From the NCBI RefSeq assembly GCF_000425705.1, contig NZ_AUDY01000008.1, positions 310,001-374,000 of the forward strand: a DNA stretch of 64,000 nt, read 5' to 3'. Origin of the DNA: Halobacillus kuroshimensis DSM 18393. Its GTDB lineage: Bacteria; Bacillota; Bacilli; Bacillales; Halobacillaceae. Positions 43,261-52,072 of the stretch are shown here, one piece after another. The position numbers and the translations under genes were made by a program. The number at the start of each line of letters is the position of its first letter. Position 1 is the stretch's first letter. The notes beneath the pieces are model-generated. The model had not been told where the DNA came from and did not search any database. It was given only the letters and a program-made list of their open reading frames with translations.

Positions 43261-43749
43261 ATGCCGACGAATGAGGAAGTGAAGGCTGAAGGATGGGACG
43301 TTAAACATATCCGGCGTTTGAAAAAGCGACTGCTGCTTCAACAGAATATTGTTATGTTATTCATCGTTATTTTCTTCAGCATATACGCAATTAACGGCTG
43401 GCCGGTTGCTCACTTTTTAGTTCTGTGTGCGGTCGTGCTTTCAGGGATCGGGTTTTTTGCTCTTCTTTCTTTATGGAAAGGAGAGCCCCAAGGGACGAAA
43501 ATGGTCAGAACTATTCAGGCCTACGAAAAAGATGTGAAAGGGACTCAAAGGTGGCGGAGAAAGAAGTGGATGGAGTCCATTTTTATTTTCCTTTTCGTTT
43601 CTGCCATCATAGCTTTTCTTATTTTCCTTAATCATGATGCAATTCAACAATCTCAACAGGGTTTTCCAGGTGACGTTATTCCTTTACTGGGAGCTTGGAT
43701 AGGTATGAATATTGGATCTTTTGTGCGCATCAAAGATTTGCGAGAATGA
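43261..43749 (+). CDS. Four-helix membrane protein
   Basis: 162 residues with helices at about 29-46, 50-67, 107-124 and 138-155, and a basic stretch RRLKKRLLL before the first. GGAGGGGG precedes the ATG at 43261. No family recognised. Confidence 0.7.
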   Translation: MPTNEEVKAEGWDVKHIRRLKKRLLLQQNIVMLFIVIFFSIYAINGWPVAHFLVLCAVVLSGIGFFALLSLWKGEPQGTKMVRTIQAYEKDVKGTQRWRRKKWMESIFIFLFVSAIIAFLIFLNHDAIQQSQQGFPGDVIPLLGAWIGMNIGSFVRIKDLRE

Positions 43750-43797
43750 ATATTGAAGAAGTGCTTCGATTCATGAACAAAGGGGAGCGGATCATTT

Positions 43798-43983
43798 ATG
43801 ACCAAATCCGATAAAGCTTATGATAGAGAGAGGATGAGGCAGAAGGATTTAAAAAGAAACAGCCCCGGCCGTGAACACAGCGGCGGACTGATGGATTTAG
43901 CCGGCGGTCTCGGCTGGAAGGGAACGGGGCTGATTCTTGTCGGTTTGATTCTGGCCTTCCTTCTTTTTTCGATTTTTCGCTGA
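43798..43983 (+). CDS. DUF6366 family small membrane protein
   Basis: 61 residues. The N-terminal half is charged (DRERMRQKDLKRNSPG), followed by the family pattern DLAGGLGWKGTGLILVGLI leading into a single C-terminal helix. AAAGGGGAG precedes the ATG. Function unknown. Confidence 0.75.
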   Translation: MTKSDKAYDRERMRQKDLKRNSPGREHSGGLMDLAGGLGWKGTGLILVGLILAFLLFSIFR

Positions 43984-44003
43984 TAAAGAGCTGCATTATA
44001 ATG

Positions 44004-44038
44004 AAAAGGCTGCCTGGGACATCCCGGGCAGCTTTTTT
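44004..44038 (+). terminator. Terminator after the DUF6366 gene
   Basis: The stem AGGCTGCC.GGGA/TCCCGGGCAGC. is followed by six T. Confidence 0.85.
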
Positions 44039-44121
44039 CATTATTACGAAAACAGAGAAGTGCAAAAGCCTACATGAAAAATAGGGGTCGTTACATGTGC
44101 CTGGAGCCCATCTTGTTTGTT

Positions 44122-44832
44122 CTAGGATGATTCAAGCCACTTCACCAACTCTTTGACAATAATGTCCTGCTGTTCTTGAACAGGAATATCAGCAAGATTG
44201 TCCCCCTTTTGCTCTCCATACCAGCCAGATTGGGCGTGGTTGCCACCCTTGATTTCATAGAGGACAGCAGCATTTGAAAGAAGAGGTTTCTTTTCCTCAA
44301 TGTTTGAAAGCGTAGTCAGTCCATCCTTTTCTCCATAGATGGACAGCATCGGGAAGTCGGAGTCCGAAAAGTCATTTTGATCAGCCGGGTAGGAAGCTAG
44401 GAAAAACAAGCCGTCCAGTTGTTCTTGATTGTCATCGGCATAAGAGGCAGCGGCAACACCGCCGAGAGAGTGACCGCCGATGAACCACTCATCAAGGGGA
44501 TAGCGTTCCAATATGTCATCCACTTTCTGTGCTTCAAGGATCGGGAAATTGAACCTCATGGACGGAATTGCCGTCAGGTATCCTTGTTCCCGCAGTTGGT
44601 TTCCGATATAGCTGTACGATTCGGGTTCGACTTTCGCTCCGGGATATAGCACGACCCCGGCCTTCGGCTCCCCGTCCGGTTCAAAGATTACCCAGTCTTC
44701 CTGGCGCTCCGGAATGTCTGATAGTTGGTCCGAGGGTTCGTAAGTCTGCTCCGCCCATATATAGAAAGCTCCAAAGGCAAGTAGAGCGAGGGTGAACATA
44801 CCAGTAAGGATATACAGAAGCCATTTTTTCAT
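44122..44832 (-). CDS. Membrane-anchored alpha/beta hydrolase
   Basis: 236 residues. An N-terminal anchor helix (about 4-26) precedes an alpha/beta hydrolase domain. Nucleophile elbow GGHSLGG (about 118-124, Ser121), probable acid in YGEKDG and base His in GGNHAQSG. The usual dienelactone-hydrolase-like order is kept. The catalytic domain probably faces outside. AAGGAGAAGG precedes the start. Substrate unknown. Confidence 0.85.
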   Translation of the reverse strand: MKKWLLYILTGMFTLALLAFGAFYIWAEQTYEPSDQLSDIPERQEDWVIFEPDGEPKAGVVLYPGAKVEPESYSYIGNQLREQGYLTAIPSMRFNFPILEAQKVDDILERYPLDEWFIGGHSLGGVAAASYADDNQEQLDGLFFLASYPADQNDFSDSDFPMLSIYGEKDGLTTLSNIEEKKPLLSNAAVLYEIKGGNHAQSGWYGEQKGDNLADIPVQEQQDIIVKELVKWLESS

Positions 44833-44938
44833 AAGCCTTCTCCTTCTCTTTATCTGTTGTTATTCTATTCTACTAAAGACTTTACAAAAAAGCCGCTTTG
44901 ATGAATGGCGGATCCTGTTTTGTGTGTTTTCTACAAAA

Positions 44939-44973
44939 GAAGGAAGACCTGCACAAGGCAGGTCTTCCTTTAT
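44939..44973. terminator. Terminator between minus-strand genes
   Basis: The stem AGGAAGACCTGC/GCAGGTCTTCCT with A- and T-rich flanks lies at the end of the SGNH esterase gene. Confidence 0.9.
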
Positions 44974-46598
44974 TTGTGTACTGATTTCATCAGCTCTTCT
45001 GTTACGGAAGGGCCGACCGCTCCTGTTCCGCCTAAAATGGTGAAGTGACGGATGCCGAGCTCCTCTGCTGCTTCTGCAATGGAAGCATCAAGGTAATTAG
45101 GAGGAACAAGCAGAAACGTGCTGTTTTCTTTAGCAGCCAGGATCGATCCTGTCAAAGCATCGGCGAAATCTGAACCGGTGGCTATAAATGCCCGGTCTGC
45201 CGGATTCAACTCCTTAGCGATCAAGGCTGAAGTTTCATAGCGATTTTCGCCGCCGTAACGGACGGCTGAAGGGAGCGCATGAAAAACTTCATCAGAGATT
45301 ACACGCGTGCCGCCGACCGCTATCGACGCATCCACATCGGTTAGGGCCAGGGCCGTAACGTCGGGGAGTCGGATGTCTTTCGTAAGTAAAACCGGAGATC
45401 CTTTTCCTGCAGCGTAGGAGGCGATGGCCAGGGCATCAGGGAAATCCATACCATTCGCTACTACAGCTTGTTGAGGATTCCCGTTTAAGACAGCAGCAAT
45501 ATTAGCTGCTGTTACGAACCGGTCTTTACCACCAATCCGCTGAACGGAAAGGCCCATTCCCTTTAACTGATTTTCAACAAAAGGAGAGACCGCTTCTGTT
45601 CCGCCCAGAATGACGGCTTTGTCCGCTCCGAGTCGCTGGATCTCTTCCATGACTTCAGCTGGCAGGCGTTCTTTCGTAAGCAGGATGGGCGCATCCATTT
45701 GGTAGGCAAGTGGAGCTCCTGCCAATGCATCTGGAAAATGGTCTCCTCTGGCAAGGACGATGGTGTCTGATTCGTCCCAGCCCTGTTTAGAAATTTCAAC
45801 AGCTGTTTCATACCGGTTCTCTCCGGCAATCCGGTCTGTGGCAATAGGGAGGAATGGTTTGACCGCTTTCCAGAACTCCTCAGCAATTCGTTCATAGCCC
45901 TTTTCACCAGGATGGACGTTCTGCGGGTTCGGGAGGTAGGTGTCATAATTCTCAGCCACTGCCTCGAACGTAGCGACATATTCACTTCCTGATGCAGACG
46001 CCACCTTCTGGATGGTTTGATTCAATGCGTTCATCAACTGAATGAACTGCTGCTGGTCTTCTTCAGGGTAGGCAGGAAATGAATTGTAGTAGCCCATAAG
46101 GAAGATCTTCGCATCCGGATTGACGGTTCGAATCTGATGGACGACTTTTCCATAATTCTCGCCCACATTCTGCAGGATTGCTTGAACGACTTCCGGATTT
46201 TTAAGCTCGTCAGGGTCTTTACTGAATACCTTTAAAAAATCGTTGGCTCCAATACTGATCGTAATCAAGTCGGCTTCAGCGGCTGATTTTACAGCCTCCT
46301 CATTCGTCTGCATCTGACTGAGCAGCCCCTCCGAGGTCAGCCCCGGAACAGCGAAGGCCTTCGTGAACTCTTCAAGCCTGTCGACATTTCTTAAATCGTC
46401 GGCTAAAAAGTCGGCATAGCTGAGTCCTGCAGAACCGTCGGATTGGATACCGTAGGCGAGGGAATCGCCAAGCGCCGTGTATCTCCATTTTCCGTTATCT
46501 GTTGAATCTGCTGCCCATCCATGGGCAGGGAAGACCAACAGGGCCACAAGGAAAAGGATGGGCCATAACCGACGCCGCTTCTGTTTGCTTCTATTCAC
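44970..46598 (-). CDS. Secreted SGNH/GDSL esterase with three cell-wall-binding repeats
   Basis: 542 residues. A Sec signal peptide (residues 1-29, ending AHGWAA) precedes a GDSL esterase domain (about 38-245) with the nucleophile Ser46 in GDSL, the ISIGANDF block III and the final NVHPGEKGYERIA block V. The C-terminal half (about 250-540) has three CWB2-type repeats (DRIAGENRYETAVEISKQGW, and similar), which bind anionic cell-wall polymers. Likely a surface-bound esterase. AGGAGGAAAGC precedes the ATG. Confidence 0.93.
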   Translation of the reverse strand: MNRSKQKRRRLWPILFLVALLVFPAHGWAADSTDNGKWRYTALGDSLAYGIQSDGSAGLSYADFLADDLRNVDRLEEFTKAFAVPGLTSEGLLSQMQTNEEAVKSAAEADLITISIGANDFLKVFSKDPDELKNPEVVQAILQNVGENYGKVVHQIRTVNPDAKIFLMGYYNSFPAYPEEDQQQFIQLMNALNQTIQKVASASGSEYVATFEAVAENYDTYLPNPQNVHPGEKGYERIAEEFWKAVKPFLPIATDRIAGENRYETAVEISKQGWDESDTIVLARGDHFPDALAGAPLAYQMDAPILLTKERLPAEVMEEIQRLGADKAVILGGTEAVSPFVENQLKGMGLSVQRIGGKDRFVTAANIAAVLNGNPQQAVVANGMDFPDALAIASYAAGKGSPVLLTKDIRLPDVTALALTDVDASIAVGGTRVISDEVFHALPSAVRYGGENRYETSALIAKELNPADRAFIATGSDFADALTGSILAAKENSTFLLVPPNYLDASIAEAAEELGIRHFTILGGTGAVGPSVTEELMKSVHK

Positions 46599-46774
46599 TT
46601 GCTTTCCTCCTTCTCACGTGATCTTTATAGAAAGAACGTGTGGTTTATATATTTGCGCTTTTTTCCTTTATACCTGCAAATCGTCGAAAAGAAAACCTGT
46701 TTTTTGTTCTCTCTTGGGATGGAATATACTGGATGATTTATGGTAAGGTGAAAATAATGGAGGGAGGAAGGCCG

Positions 46775-46945
46775 ATGATACCAGCACTCCTGATTATTAT
46801 TATCTCAGTGGTCGTCGATTATTTCTGGCTTGACGTGGACAGAAAAAGGTGGGGATGGATGAAATCGTGGAGCAGTTCCAAAAAAGCGGTTTTCATCTCA
46901 GGGTTCCTGCTCGTTACCATTCTTATCTATACTGGAATGGGATGA
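46775..46945 (+). CDS. 56-residue membrane protein
   Basis: GGAGGGAGG precedes the ATG at 46775. Two helices (about 3-18 and 34-53) with a basic, Trp-rich linker (DRKRWGWMKSW). The longer frame from 46640 has no start signal. Unknown function. Confidence 0.65.
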   Translation: MIPALLIIIISVVVDYFWLDVDRKRWGWMKSWSSSKKAVFISGFLLVTILIYTGMG

Positions 46946-47047
46946 CCTCAGAAAATGGGATGACAGTCAGCTTTGGAGGGAGGCAGCCGTTCCGGTATCG
47001 GGGATGGTGGTTGAAAGATTGATTTTGGAATAAAAGGGGAGGATCCA

Positions 47048-47491
47048 ATGTCTTCTGTTCTTATCCGATGGATGCTTGTCTTTGTCCTTAGTTTATTGGC
47101 GACGCTCGGCATCTATTATACGATGAATTTCAGTTATTTGGATTATAGTGTAACAGACAAAGATCAGCTCGTTATCCATGAAGGATGGAGAGAGCCCGGG
47201 CCAATCATGAATTCAGACGTTTCCGGTGAAGAGGCTGGTTTAAATAAGCTTGGCACACATATGGAAGCCTTCAACCAATGGGTGCTCGCGGCAGCCGTTC
47301 TCCTCCCGGTTTTTATCGCGGCATACGCCGTACTGCTGAGTAAGAAAGCCCTCGGCAGACATCCGAGGAAAAAGGGGCTGTTGTGGTTAACAGTTGTTGT
47401 CCATACAGCTGTCTGTGTGTTCTTCCTGGTCCAGTGGATCCGTTACGCGGACCTGATCAATACGACTGTACATAACGTTATGTTCGGATGA
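47048..47491 (+). CDS. Three-helix membrane protein
   Basis: 147 residues. Helix 1 (about 8-24), an external-like loop of about 50 residues, helix 2 (about 78-96), a basic internal loop and helix 3 (about 108-128). The layout resembles the protein at 2697-3149 (first helix, acidic loop, two helices). GGGGAGG precedes the ATG. Unknown function. Confidence 0.7.
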   Translation: MSSVLIRWMLVFVLSLLATLGIYYTMNFSYLDYSVTDKDQLVIHEGWREPGPIMNSDVSGEEAGLNKLGTHMEAFNQWVLAAAVLLPVFIAAYAVLLSKKALGRHPRKKGLLWLTVVVHTAVCVFFLVQWIRYADLINTTVHNVMFG

Positions 47492-47672
47492 CCGCACAGA
47501 AAAAAGGGCCCATGGGTAAAGAAAGCATCCCAACTATCGGCCGAACCCTTTCATAAGCTGGCAGCTCTCTATATCATGGCAGCGATTTTTTTCGTAATGG
47601 GAAGGTCCTGGAAAGGTCATAGAGAGGTCCAGTGCCGTAATCGTTTAGAAAAAAGAGAAAAAGGGGGCGTGA

Positions 47673-47975
47673 ATGATGCCTGTATGCAGAAACTGTGGAC
47701 ATGAATGGCCTTGGAAAGATACCCAGAGGCTGTCCATACGAACACATCGCGGAGCGGTCTGTCAGTTCTGCGGAGAGAAACAGTTCCAATCCCGAAAAAG
47801 CATGCGCAAAGTGTCGCTTTTTCATCTGATTCCATTATTGGTTCTGCCGTTTGTCATCGTGATGGATGTCTCGATAGTTTCCGGACTGGCTTTGCTATTT
47901 ACAGCGGAAGCCGTCTTTTTAACCGCTTTTCCATGGATGGTGGAACTGACGAATAAAGAAGAACCGCTTTGGTAA
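47673..47975 (+). CDS. TIGR04104-type CxxC zinc-ribbon membrane protein
   Basis: 100 residues. A short zinc-ribbon (CRNCGHEWPWK, then CQFCGEKQF) with two CxxC pairs is followed by two helices (about 48-63 and 68-84). This matches the cxxc_20_cxxc family of Bacillus. AAGGGGGC precedes the start; ATG at 47673 or 47676. Function unknown. Confidence 0.82.
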   Translation: MMPVCRNCGHEWPWKDTQRLSIRTHRGAVCQFCGEKQFQSRKSMRKVSLFHLIPLLVLPFVIVMDVSIVSGLALLFTAEAVFLTAFPWMVELTNKEEPLW

Positions 47976-47978
47976 AGC

Positions 47979-48017
47979 AAACGTCTGTTGGGAAGATCCC
48001 CGGCAGACGTTTCTTTT
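47979..48017 (+). terminator. Terminator after the zinc-ribbon gene
   Basis: The stem AAACGTCTG/CAGACGTTT is followed by CTTTTTC. Confidence 0.8.
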
Positions 48018-48144
48018 TCCCTTCCGCTACCAAAAAACTCTCCTTTTTCATCAGATACCTGTTCGAGTGAAGATGAGGTTTTGTATATCCTGATAAATAG
48101 ACGTCGCTAACGCCAATACTTAAACCTGATCATTAGGTGTGGTT

Positions 48145-48281
48145 ACGAGGAGCGTTCGGTGGTGACGCCTGCGGGAACAGCGCGAGCCGAAGATCCACTT
48201 GGGCAGATGTTCTTCCTGCCCAAGTTAGCTGAGGCCGTGCCCGCGGCAAGCACCCACCGATAAGCGGAACGTAACTATCAA
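48145..48281. repeat. Dispersed palindromic repeat, copy B (full)
   Basis: Same element as copy A. Outer arms CGTTCGGTGG and CCACCGATAAGCGGAACG pair; the central hairpin is CACTTGGGCAG...CTGCCCAAGT. Compared with copy A the hairpin differs at matching positions in both strands, so pairing is kept. The surrounding 47976-48425 has no gene. Confidence 0.75.
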
Positions 48282-48390
48282 CACGGTACAGACAGAAATG
48301 GTTGTCCCGAGTAGGATTCGACGATCGTATGCGGGAAGGGAATGGTCAATGTTCCGGGAGGTAATGGCATATCAACGTTTTTCAACACAT

Positions 48391-48418
48391 GAAAAGACCT
48401 GCCAATATGGCAGGGCTT
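48391..48418 (-). terminator. Terminator of the AGCS symporter gene
   Basis: On the minus strand the stem CCTGCCA/TGGCAGG is followed by TCTTTTC. Confidence 0.65.
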
Positions 48419-48425
48419 TGCTTAG

Positions 48426-49841
48426 TCAGCTTGCTTTCCGGCTGCTGTGATGAGGTTTCATCAAATAATCGTTAAAGAACGAATCGGTCTCTCTGACAAT
48501 CACTTTATAAAGCAGCAGGAGGGCGATTAAGTTCGGAATCATCATAAGCGCATTAGCCATATTGGCGAAGGCCCAGACAAGATCCAGCTGCATGACAGCC
48601 CCCATGAAAGTGGCCCCGACGTAAACAAGACGGTAAGGCACGATATACTTCAATCCAGCCAGGTATTCAAAGCATTTTTCCCCGTACATATACCAGCCTA
48701 CAATCGTTGAGAATCCGAAAAAGATCACCGAAAAGGCGACGATATATTCTCCGGCAGTTCCCAGCGCATGACCGAAGGCTGCACTGGTAAGCGCACCACC
48801 GTCAAGGCCGGCCGCGTGCTGGACGCCTGAAATGTCTCCGCCGGATGGATCCCAGAATCCGGTCATGAGAAGGACAAGTCCTGTCATTGTACAAACGATG
48901 ATCGTCACAATAAACGTACCGGTCATCGCTACAAGCGCCTGTTTTACTGGGTGGTCGGTTTTGGCATTCCCTGCAATCAAAGCCGCTGTACCCAGCCCTG
49001 CTTCGTTGGAAAAGATTCCTCTGGAAACACCGCTTCGGACAGCTTCCATAACAACGACACCAGCGAAACCACCGACGGCAGAAATAGGTTGGAAGGCGTA
49101 GGTGAAGATCATCTCAAACGCTGGTATGATCGCATTGTAGTTCATTGTAATAATCAGCAGGGCTCCGCCTATGTACAGAAAAGCCATGACTGGTACAAAA
49201 AAGCCGGCCACCGTACTGATCCGCTGAATCCCGCCGAAAATGATCAGGGCCGTAAACAGGACGAGCACTGTACCTGTAATCCAACCGTTAATATGAAAAC
49301 TTTCGTTCATCACATCCGCAATGGTGTTGGACTGAACACTGTTGCCGATTCCGAGCGCAGCAAAGGCACCGAAGAAGGCGAAAGCGACAGCGAGCCATTT
49401 CCACTTGCTTCCAAGACCGCGTTCCACGTAATACATCGGTCCCCCTGAGTATTCGCCATTTTCATTTTTTACGCGGTATTTCATAGCAAGAAGGGCTTCG
49501 GCATACTTGGTAGCCATCCCGAGAAGACCGACAATCCACATCCAGAAGATCGCCCCGGGTCCTCCTAGCGTCAATGCTGTTGCCACACCGGCAATGTTTC
49601 CATTTCCAATTGTCGCAGATAAAGCCGTCATCAGTGTTTTGAAGTTACTGATATCTCCTTCGGCACTTTCGGTTTTATCCGTTTTTTCCTCTTTTGTGAA
49701 GGCGAGCTTGAAGGCATACAACAGTTTTCGGAACTGCAGTCCCCGCAGCATCACCGTTAAAAATAAGCCTGTCCCGAATAATAGTATAAGACTGGGTGTT
49801 CCCCATAGGACATCGTTGATTTGATTTAATAGTTCCAGCAT
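48426..49841 (-). CDS. Sodium:alanine symporter, AGCS family
   Basis: 471 residues and about eleven helices, importing alanine, glycine or glutamine with sodium. The family signature GGPMYYVERGLGSKW is near residue 110, with the NEAGLGTAALIAG segment further on. The start at 49841 follows GGGGGG on the minus strand; 25 extra codons upstream are open but unsupported. A cre site lies 43 bases upstream, so CcpA probably controls it. It is divergent from nagE. Confidence 0.93.
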   Translation of the reverse strand: MLELLNQINDVLWGTPSLILLFGTGLFLTVMLRGLQFRKLLYAFKLAFTKEEKTDKTESAEGDISNFKTLMTALSATIGNGNIAGVATALTLGGPGAIFWMWIVGLLGMATKYAEALLAMKYRVKNENGEYSGGPMYYVERGLGSKWKWLAVAFAFFGAFAALGIGNSVQSNTIADVMNESFHINGWITGTVLVLFTALIIFGGIQRISTVAGFFVPVMAFLYIGGALLIITMNYNAIIPAFEMIFTYAFQPISAVGGFAGVVVMEAVRSGVSRGIFSNEAGLGTAALIAGNAKTDHPVKQALVAMTGTFIVTIIVCTMTGLVLLMTGFWDPSGGDISGVQHAAGLDGGALTSAAFGHALGTAGEYIVAFSVIFFGFSTIVGWYMYGEKCFEYLAGLKYIVPYRLVYVGATFMGAVMQLDLVWAFANMANALMMIPNLIALLLLYKVIVRETDSFFNDYLMKPHHSSRKAS

Positions 49842-49883
49842 GAAATCCCCCCTGAAATCGGTTGCTACATTGTTGTGTGGTGG

Positions 49884-49898
49884 ATGTAAACGGTTTCT
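49884..49898 (-). promoter_or_regulatory. cre site (CcpA) upstream of the AGCS symporter gene
   Basis: ATGTAAACGGTTTCT matches the WTGNAANCGNWNNCW consensus at every fixed position. Confidence 0.65.
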
Positions 49899-49951
49899 CC
49901 TTTCACACTTTATCATTCCTGTTTCTATAACTATTTGTGTAGATGTGAAAT

Positions 49952-49965
49952 TCTAAGCGCTTACA
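49952..49965. promoter_or_regulatory. Second cre-like site
   Basis: TCTAAGCGCTTACA, reading on the minus strand TGTAAGCGCTTAGA, has one mismatch to the cre consensus. It lies in the gap shared by the divergent AGCS and nagE genes. Confidence 0.5.
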
Positions 49966-50059
49966 TTTGTAAAAAAACACAAAAGTTTGTAGAAAAGGCA
50001 GAACGGTGGGGAACCAATCTATTGGAATTGAATGAAGTTTAAATATTCTAATAATTGAA

Positions 50060-50075
50060 ACTGGTATAGACAACT
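50060..50075 (+). promoter_or_regulatory. NagR/DasR-type operator upstream of nagE
   Basis: ACTGGTATAGACAACT resembles the DasR/NagR (dre-type) operators, consensus ACTGGTCTAGACCAGT-like, and the operon carries its own GntR-family regulator (53981-54703). It lies just after a weak sigma-A promoter (TTGGAA-16-TATTCT, 50022-50049). A cre-like sequence around 50104-50118 overlaps the start region. Confidence 0.65.
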
Positions 50076-50137
50076 ATAAGGGGATGGTGGTACGATAGCT
50101 TCAATGAAACGTTTTCATATATTAGAGGAGGTACACC

Positions 50138-52072
50138 ATGATGTTGAACTTTTTACAAAGAATCGGAAAGTCGCTCATGTTTCCGATTGCTACGCTGCCG
50201 GCTGCTGCACTGCTTGTCAGGCTCGGGATGGAGGATTTTCTCGATCTTCCGTTTATTACAGCAGCGGGAAACGGAATTCTGGGCAACCTTGCCCTTATAT
50301 TCGCCATCGGTATAGCGATGGGGTTATCCAAGGATGGAAGCGGTGCTGCTGCTTTGGCGGGGGCCGTCGGGTACCTGGTTCTTGATAATGGAATCGGTGC
50401 CATAAATGAAGATGTAAAGATGGGTGTCTTTGCCGGGGTGATTGCCGGGATTGCGGCTGGTTTGCTTTACAACCGCTACAATGATGTCAAGTTTCCGGAA
50501 TTTTTATCCTTCTTCGGAGGAAAGCGATTTGTACCTATCATTACGTCCGCCGTTATGGTTGTCGCCGCTTTTGTTCTTGGTTATGTCTGGGTCTATCCAC
50601 AGGCACTGTTGGATTCAACAGCGGACTGGATATTAAACGGTGGAGCCGCTGGTGTTGGAATATACGGATTCTTAAACCGTCTGTTGATTCCAGTTGGACT
50701 GCACCACGTGATGAATACATTGATCTGGTTCGATTTTGGTACTTTTACAACGACTGGAGGAGAAGTCGTACGCGGGGAAATCAACCGCTTCTTGAACGGC
50801 GATCCGTCTGCTGGCAGCTTCCTTGCCGGTTTCTTCCCTGTCATGATGTTCGGTCTGCCGGCGGCATGTCTCGCTATGTACGCTGCTGCGAAAAAAGAAC
50901 GTAAGGCAGCCGTCGGGGGGATGTTCCTGAGTATCGGTCTTACATCGTTCCTGACCGGTGTAACAGAACCGATCGAATTTTCCTTCATGTTCCTGTCTCC
51001 ACTCCTTTATGTCGTTCACGCCGCTTTAACAGGAGTATCGATGATTCTGGCCTATCTCTTTGATGTTCGTCACGGTTTTGGATTTTCTGCCGGATTGATC
51101 GACTACGTATTGAATTACAATATTGCACAAAACCCGTTCACTCTTGTTTTCATCGGCTTGTTCATGGCTGCTGTCTATTTCTTTGTGTTCTACTTCCTGA
51201 TCATCAAGCTCAATTTGAAAACGCCGGGTCGTGAAGACGAAGAAGAAGTAGAAACAGAAATAGAAGAAGGTACAGACGAATATGAAGCGAAAGCTTATCA
51301 TTATTTAGAAGCTCTTGGTGGTAGAGATAATATTGAAACGCTCGACTATTGTACAACCCGTCTCCGTCTTGAAATGAAGGACCGTGACATCGTCAATGAA
51401 GCTGCGTTGAAGCGTTCCGGCGCCCGCGGTGTAATGAAGATCGGCCGTAAGAACCTGCAGGTCATCGTTGGAACGACGGTGGAGTTTGTAGCAGAAGCCA
51501 TTAAAAAACAGATGCAGAACCCAGGAATGACGGCTCCATCTGCTCCAAGGACCGAACAGGAAAAAGCTCCTGGTTCCACCGGAAGAAGATTGAACAAACA
51601 AGAGTTCGCCATGCCGGTCAACGGACGGATTCTGCCGCTTGAAGAAGTACCGGATCAAGTCTTCGCAGAAGGTATGATGGGGCCGGGATTTGCGGTGGAT
51701 CCAGCGGATGGCACGATCGCTTCTCCTGTGAAAGGTAAGGTAGTTCAAGTCTTCCCTACAAAGCATGCGGTTGGTCTGGAAACGGACAAAGGTCTTGAGC
51801 TGTTGATTCACGTTGGTCTGGATACGGTGAAGCTGCAAGGTAACGGATTTGAAGCTCTTGTTGAAGCCGGCGATCTTGTCGATCAGGGGACGGCGCTATT
51901 ACAGGTGGATCTTGATTTCGTGAAGAAAGAAGCTCCCTCTGTCATTACGCCAATCATTTTTACAAACCTGGAAAGTGAAGAGGTTCAACTGCTCCAACAG
52001 GGTGAAGCGGTGCGTGGAGACAAAGGTATTATGGAAGTGACAGATAAAAAGGAGGGCGTCAGTGATGAATGA
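50138..52072 (+). CDS. nagE: PTS N-acetylglucosamine transporter, EIICBA fusion
   Basis: 644 residues. EIIC (about 1-350) with the glucose/GlcNAc-family transport helices, EIIB (about 380-460) with the phosphorylated Cys405 in DYCTTRL, and EIIA (about 500-640) with His558 in LLIHVGLD. It brings GlcNAc in as GlcNAc-6-phosphate. All three domains are joined by linkers; many relatives have EIIA on a separate chain. GAGGAGG precedes the ATG. First gene of the nag operon. Confidence 0.95.
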   Translation: MMLNFLQRIGKSLMFPIATLPAAALLVRLGMEDFLDLPFITAAGNGILGNLALIFAIGIAMGLSKDGSGAAALAGAVGYLVLDNGIGAINEDVKMGVFAGVIAGIAAGLLYNRYNDVKFPEFLSFFGGKRFVPIITSAVMVVAAFVLGYVWVYPQALLDSTADWILNGGAAGVGIYGFLNRLLIPVGLHHVMNTLIWFDFGTFTTTGGEVVRGEINRFLNGDPSAGSFLAGFFPVMMFGLPAACLAMYAAAKKERKAAVGGMFLSIGLTSFLTGVTEPIEFSFMFLSPLLYVVHAALTGVSMILAYLFDVRHGFGFSAGLIDYVLNYNIAQNPFTLVFIGLFMAAVYFFVFYFLIIKLNLKTPGREDEEEVETEIEEGTDEYEAKAYHYLEALGGRDNIETLDYCTTRLRLEMKDRDIVNEAALKRSGARGVMKIGRKNLQVIVGTTVEFVAEAIKKQMQNPGMTAPSAPRTEQEKAPGSTGRRLNKQEFAMPVNGRILPLEEVPDQVFAEGMMGPGFAVDPADGTIASPVKGKVVQVFPTKHAVGLETDKGLELLIHVGLDTVKLQGNGFEALVEAGDLVDQGTALLQVDLDFVKKEAPSVITPIIFTNLESEEVQLLQQGEAVRGDKGIMEVTDKKEGVSDE

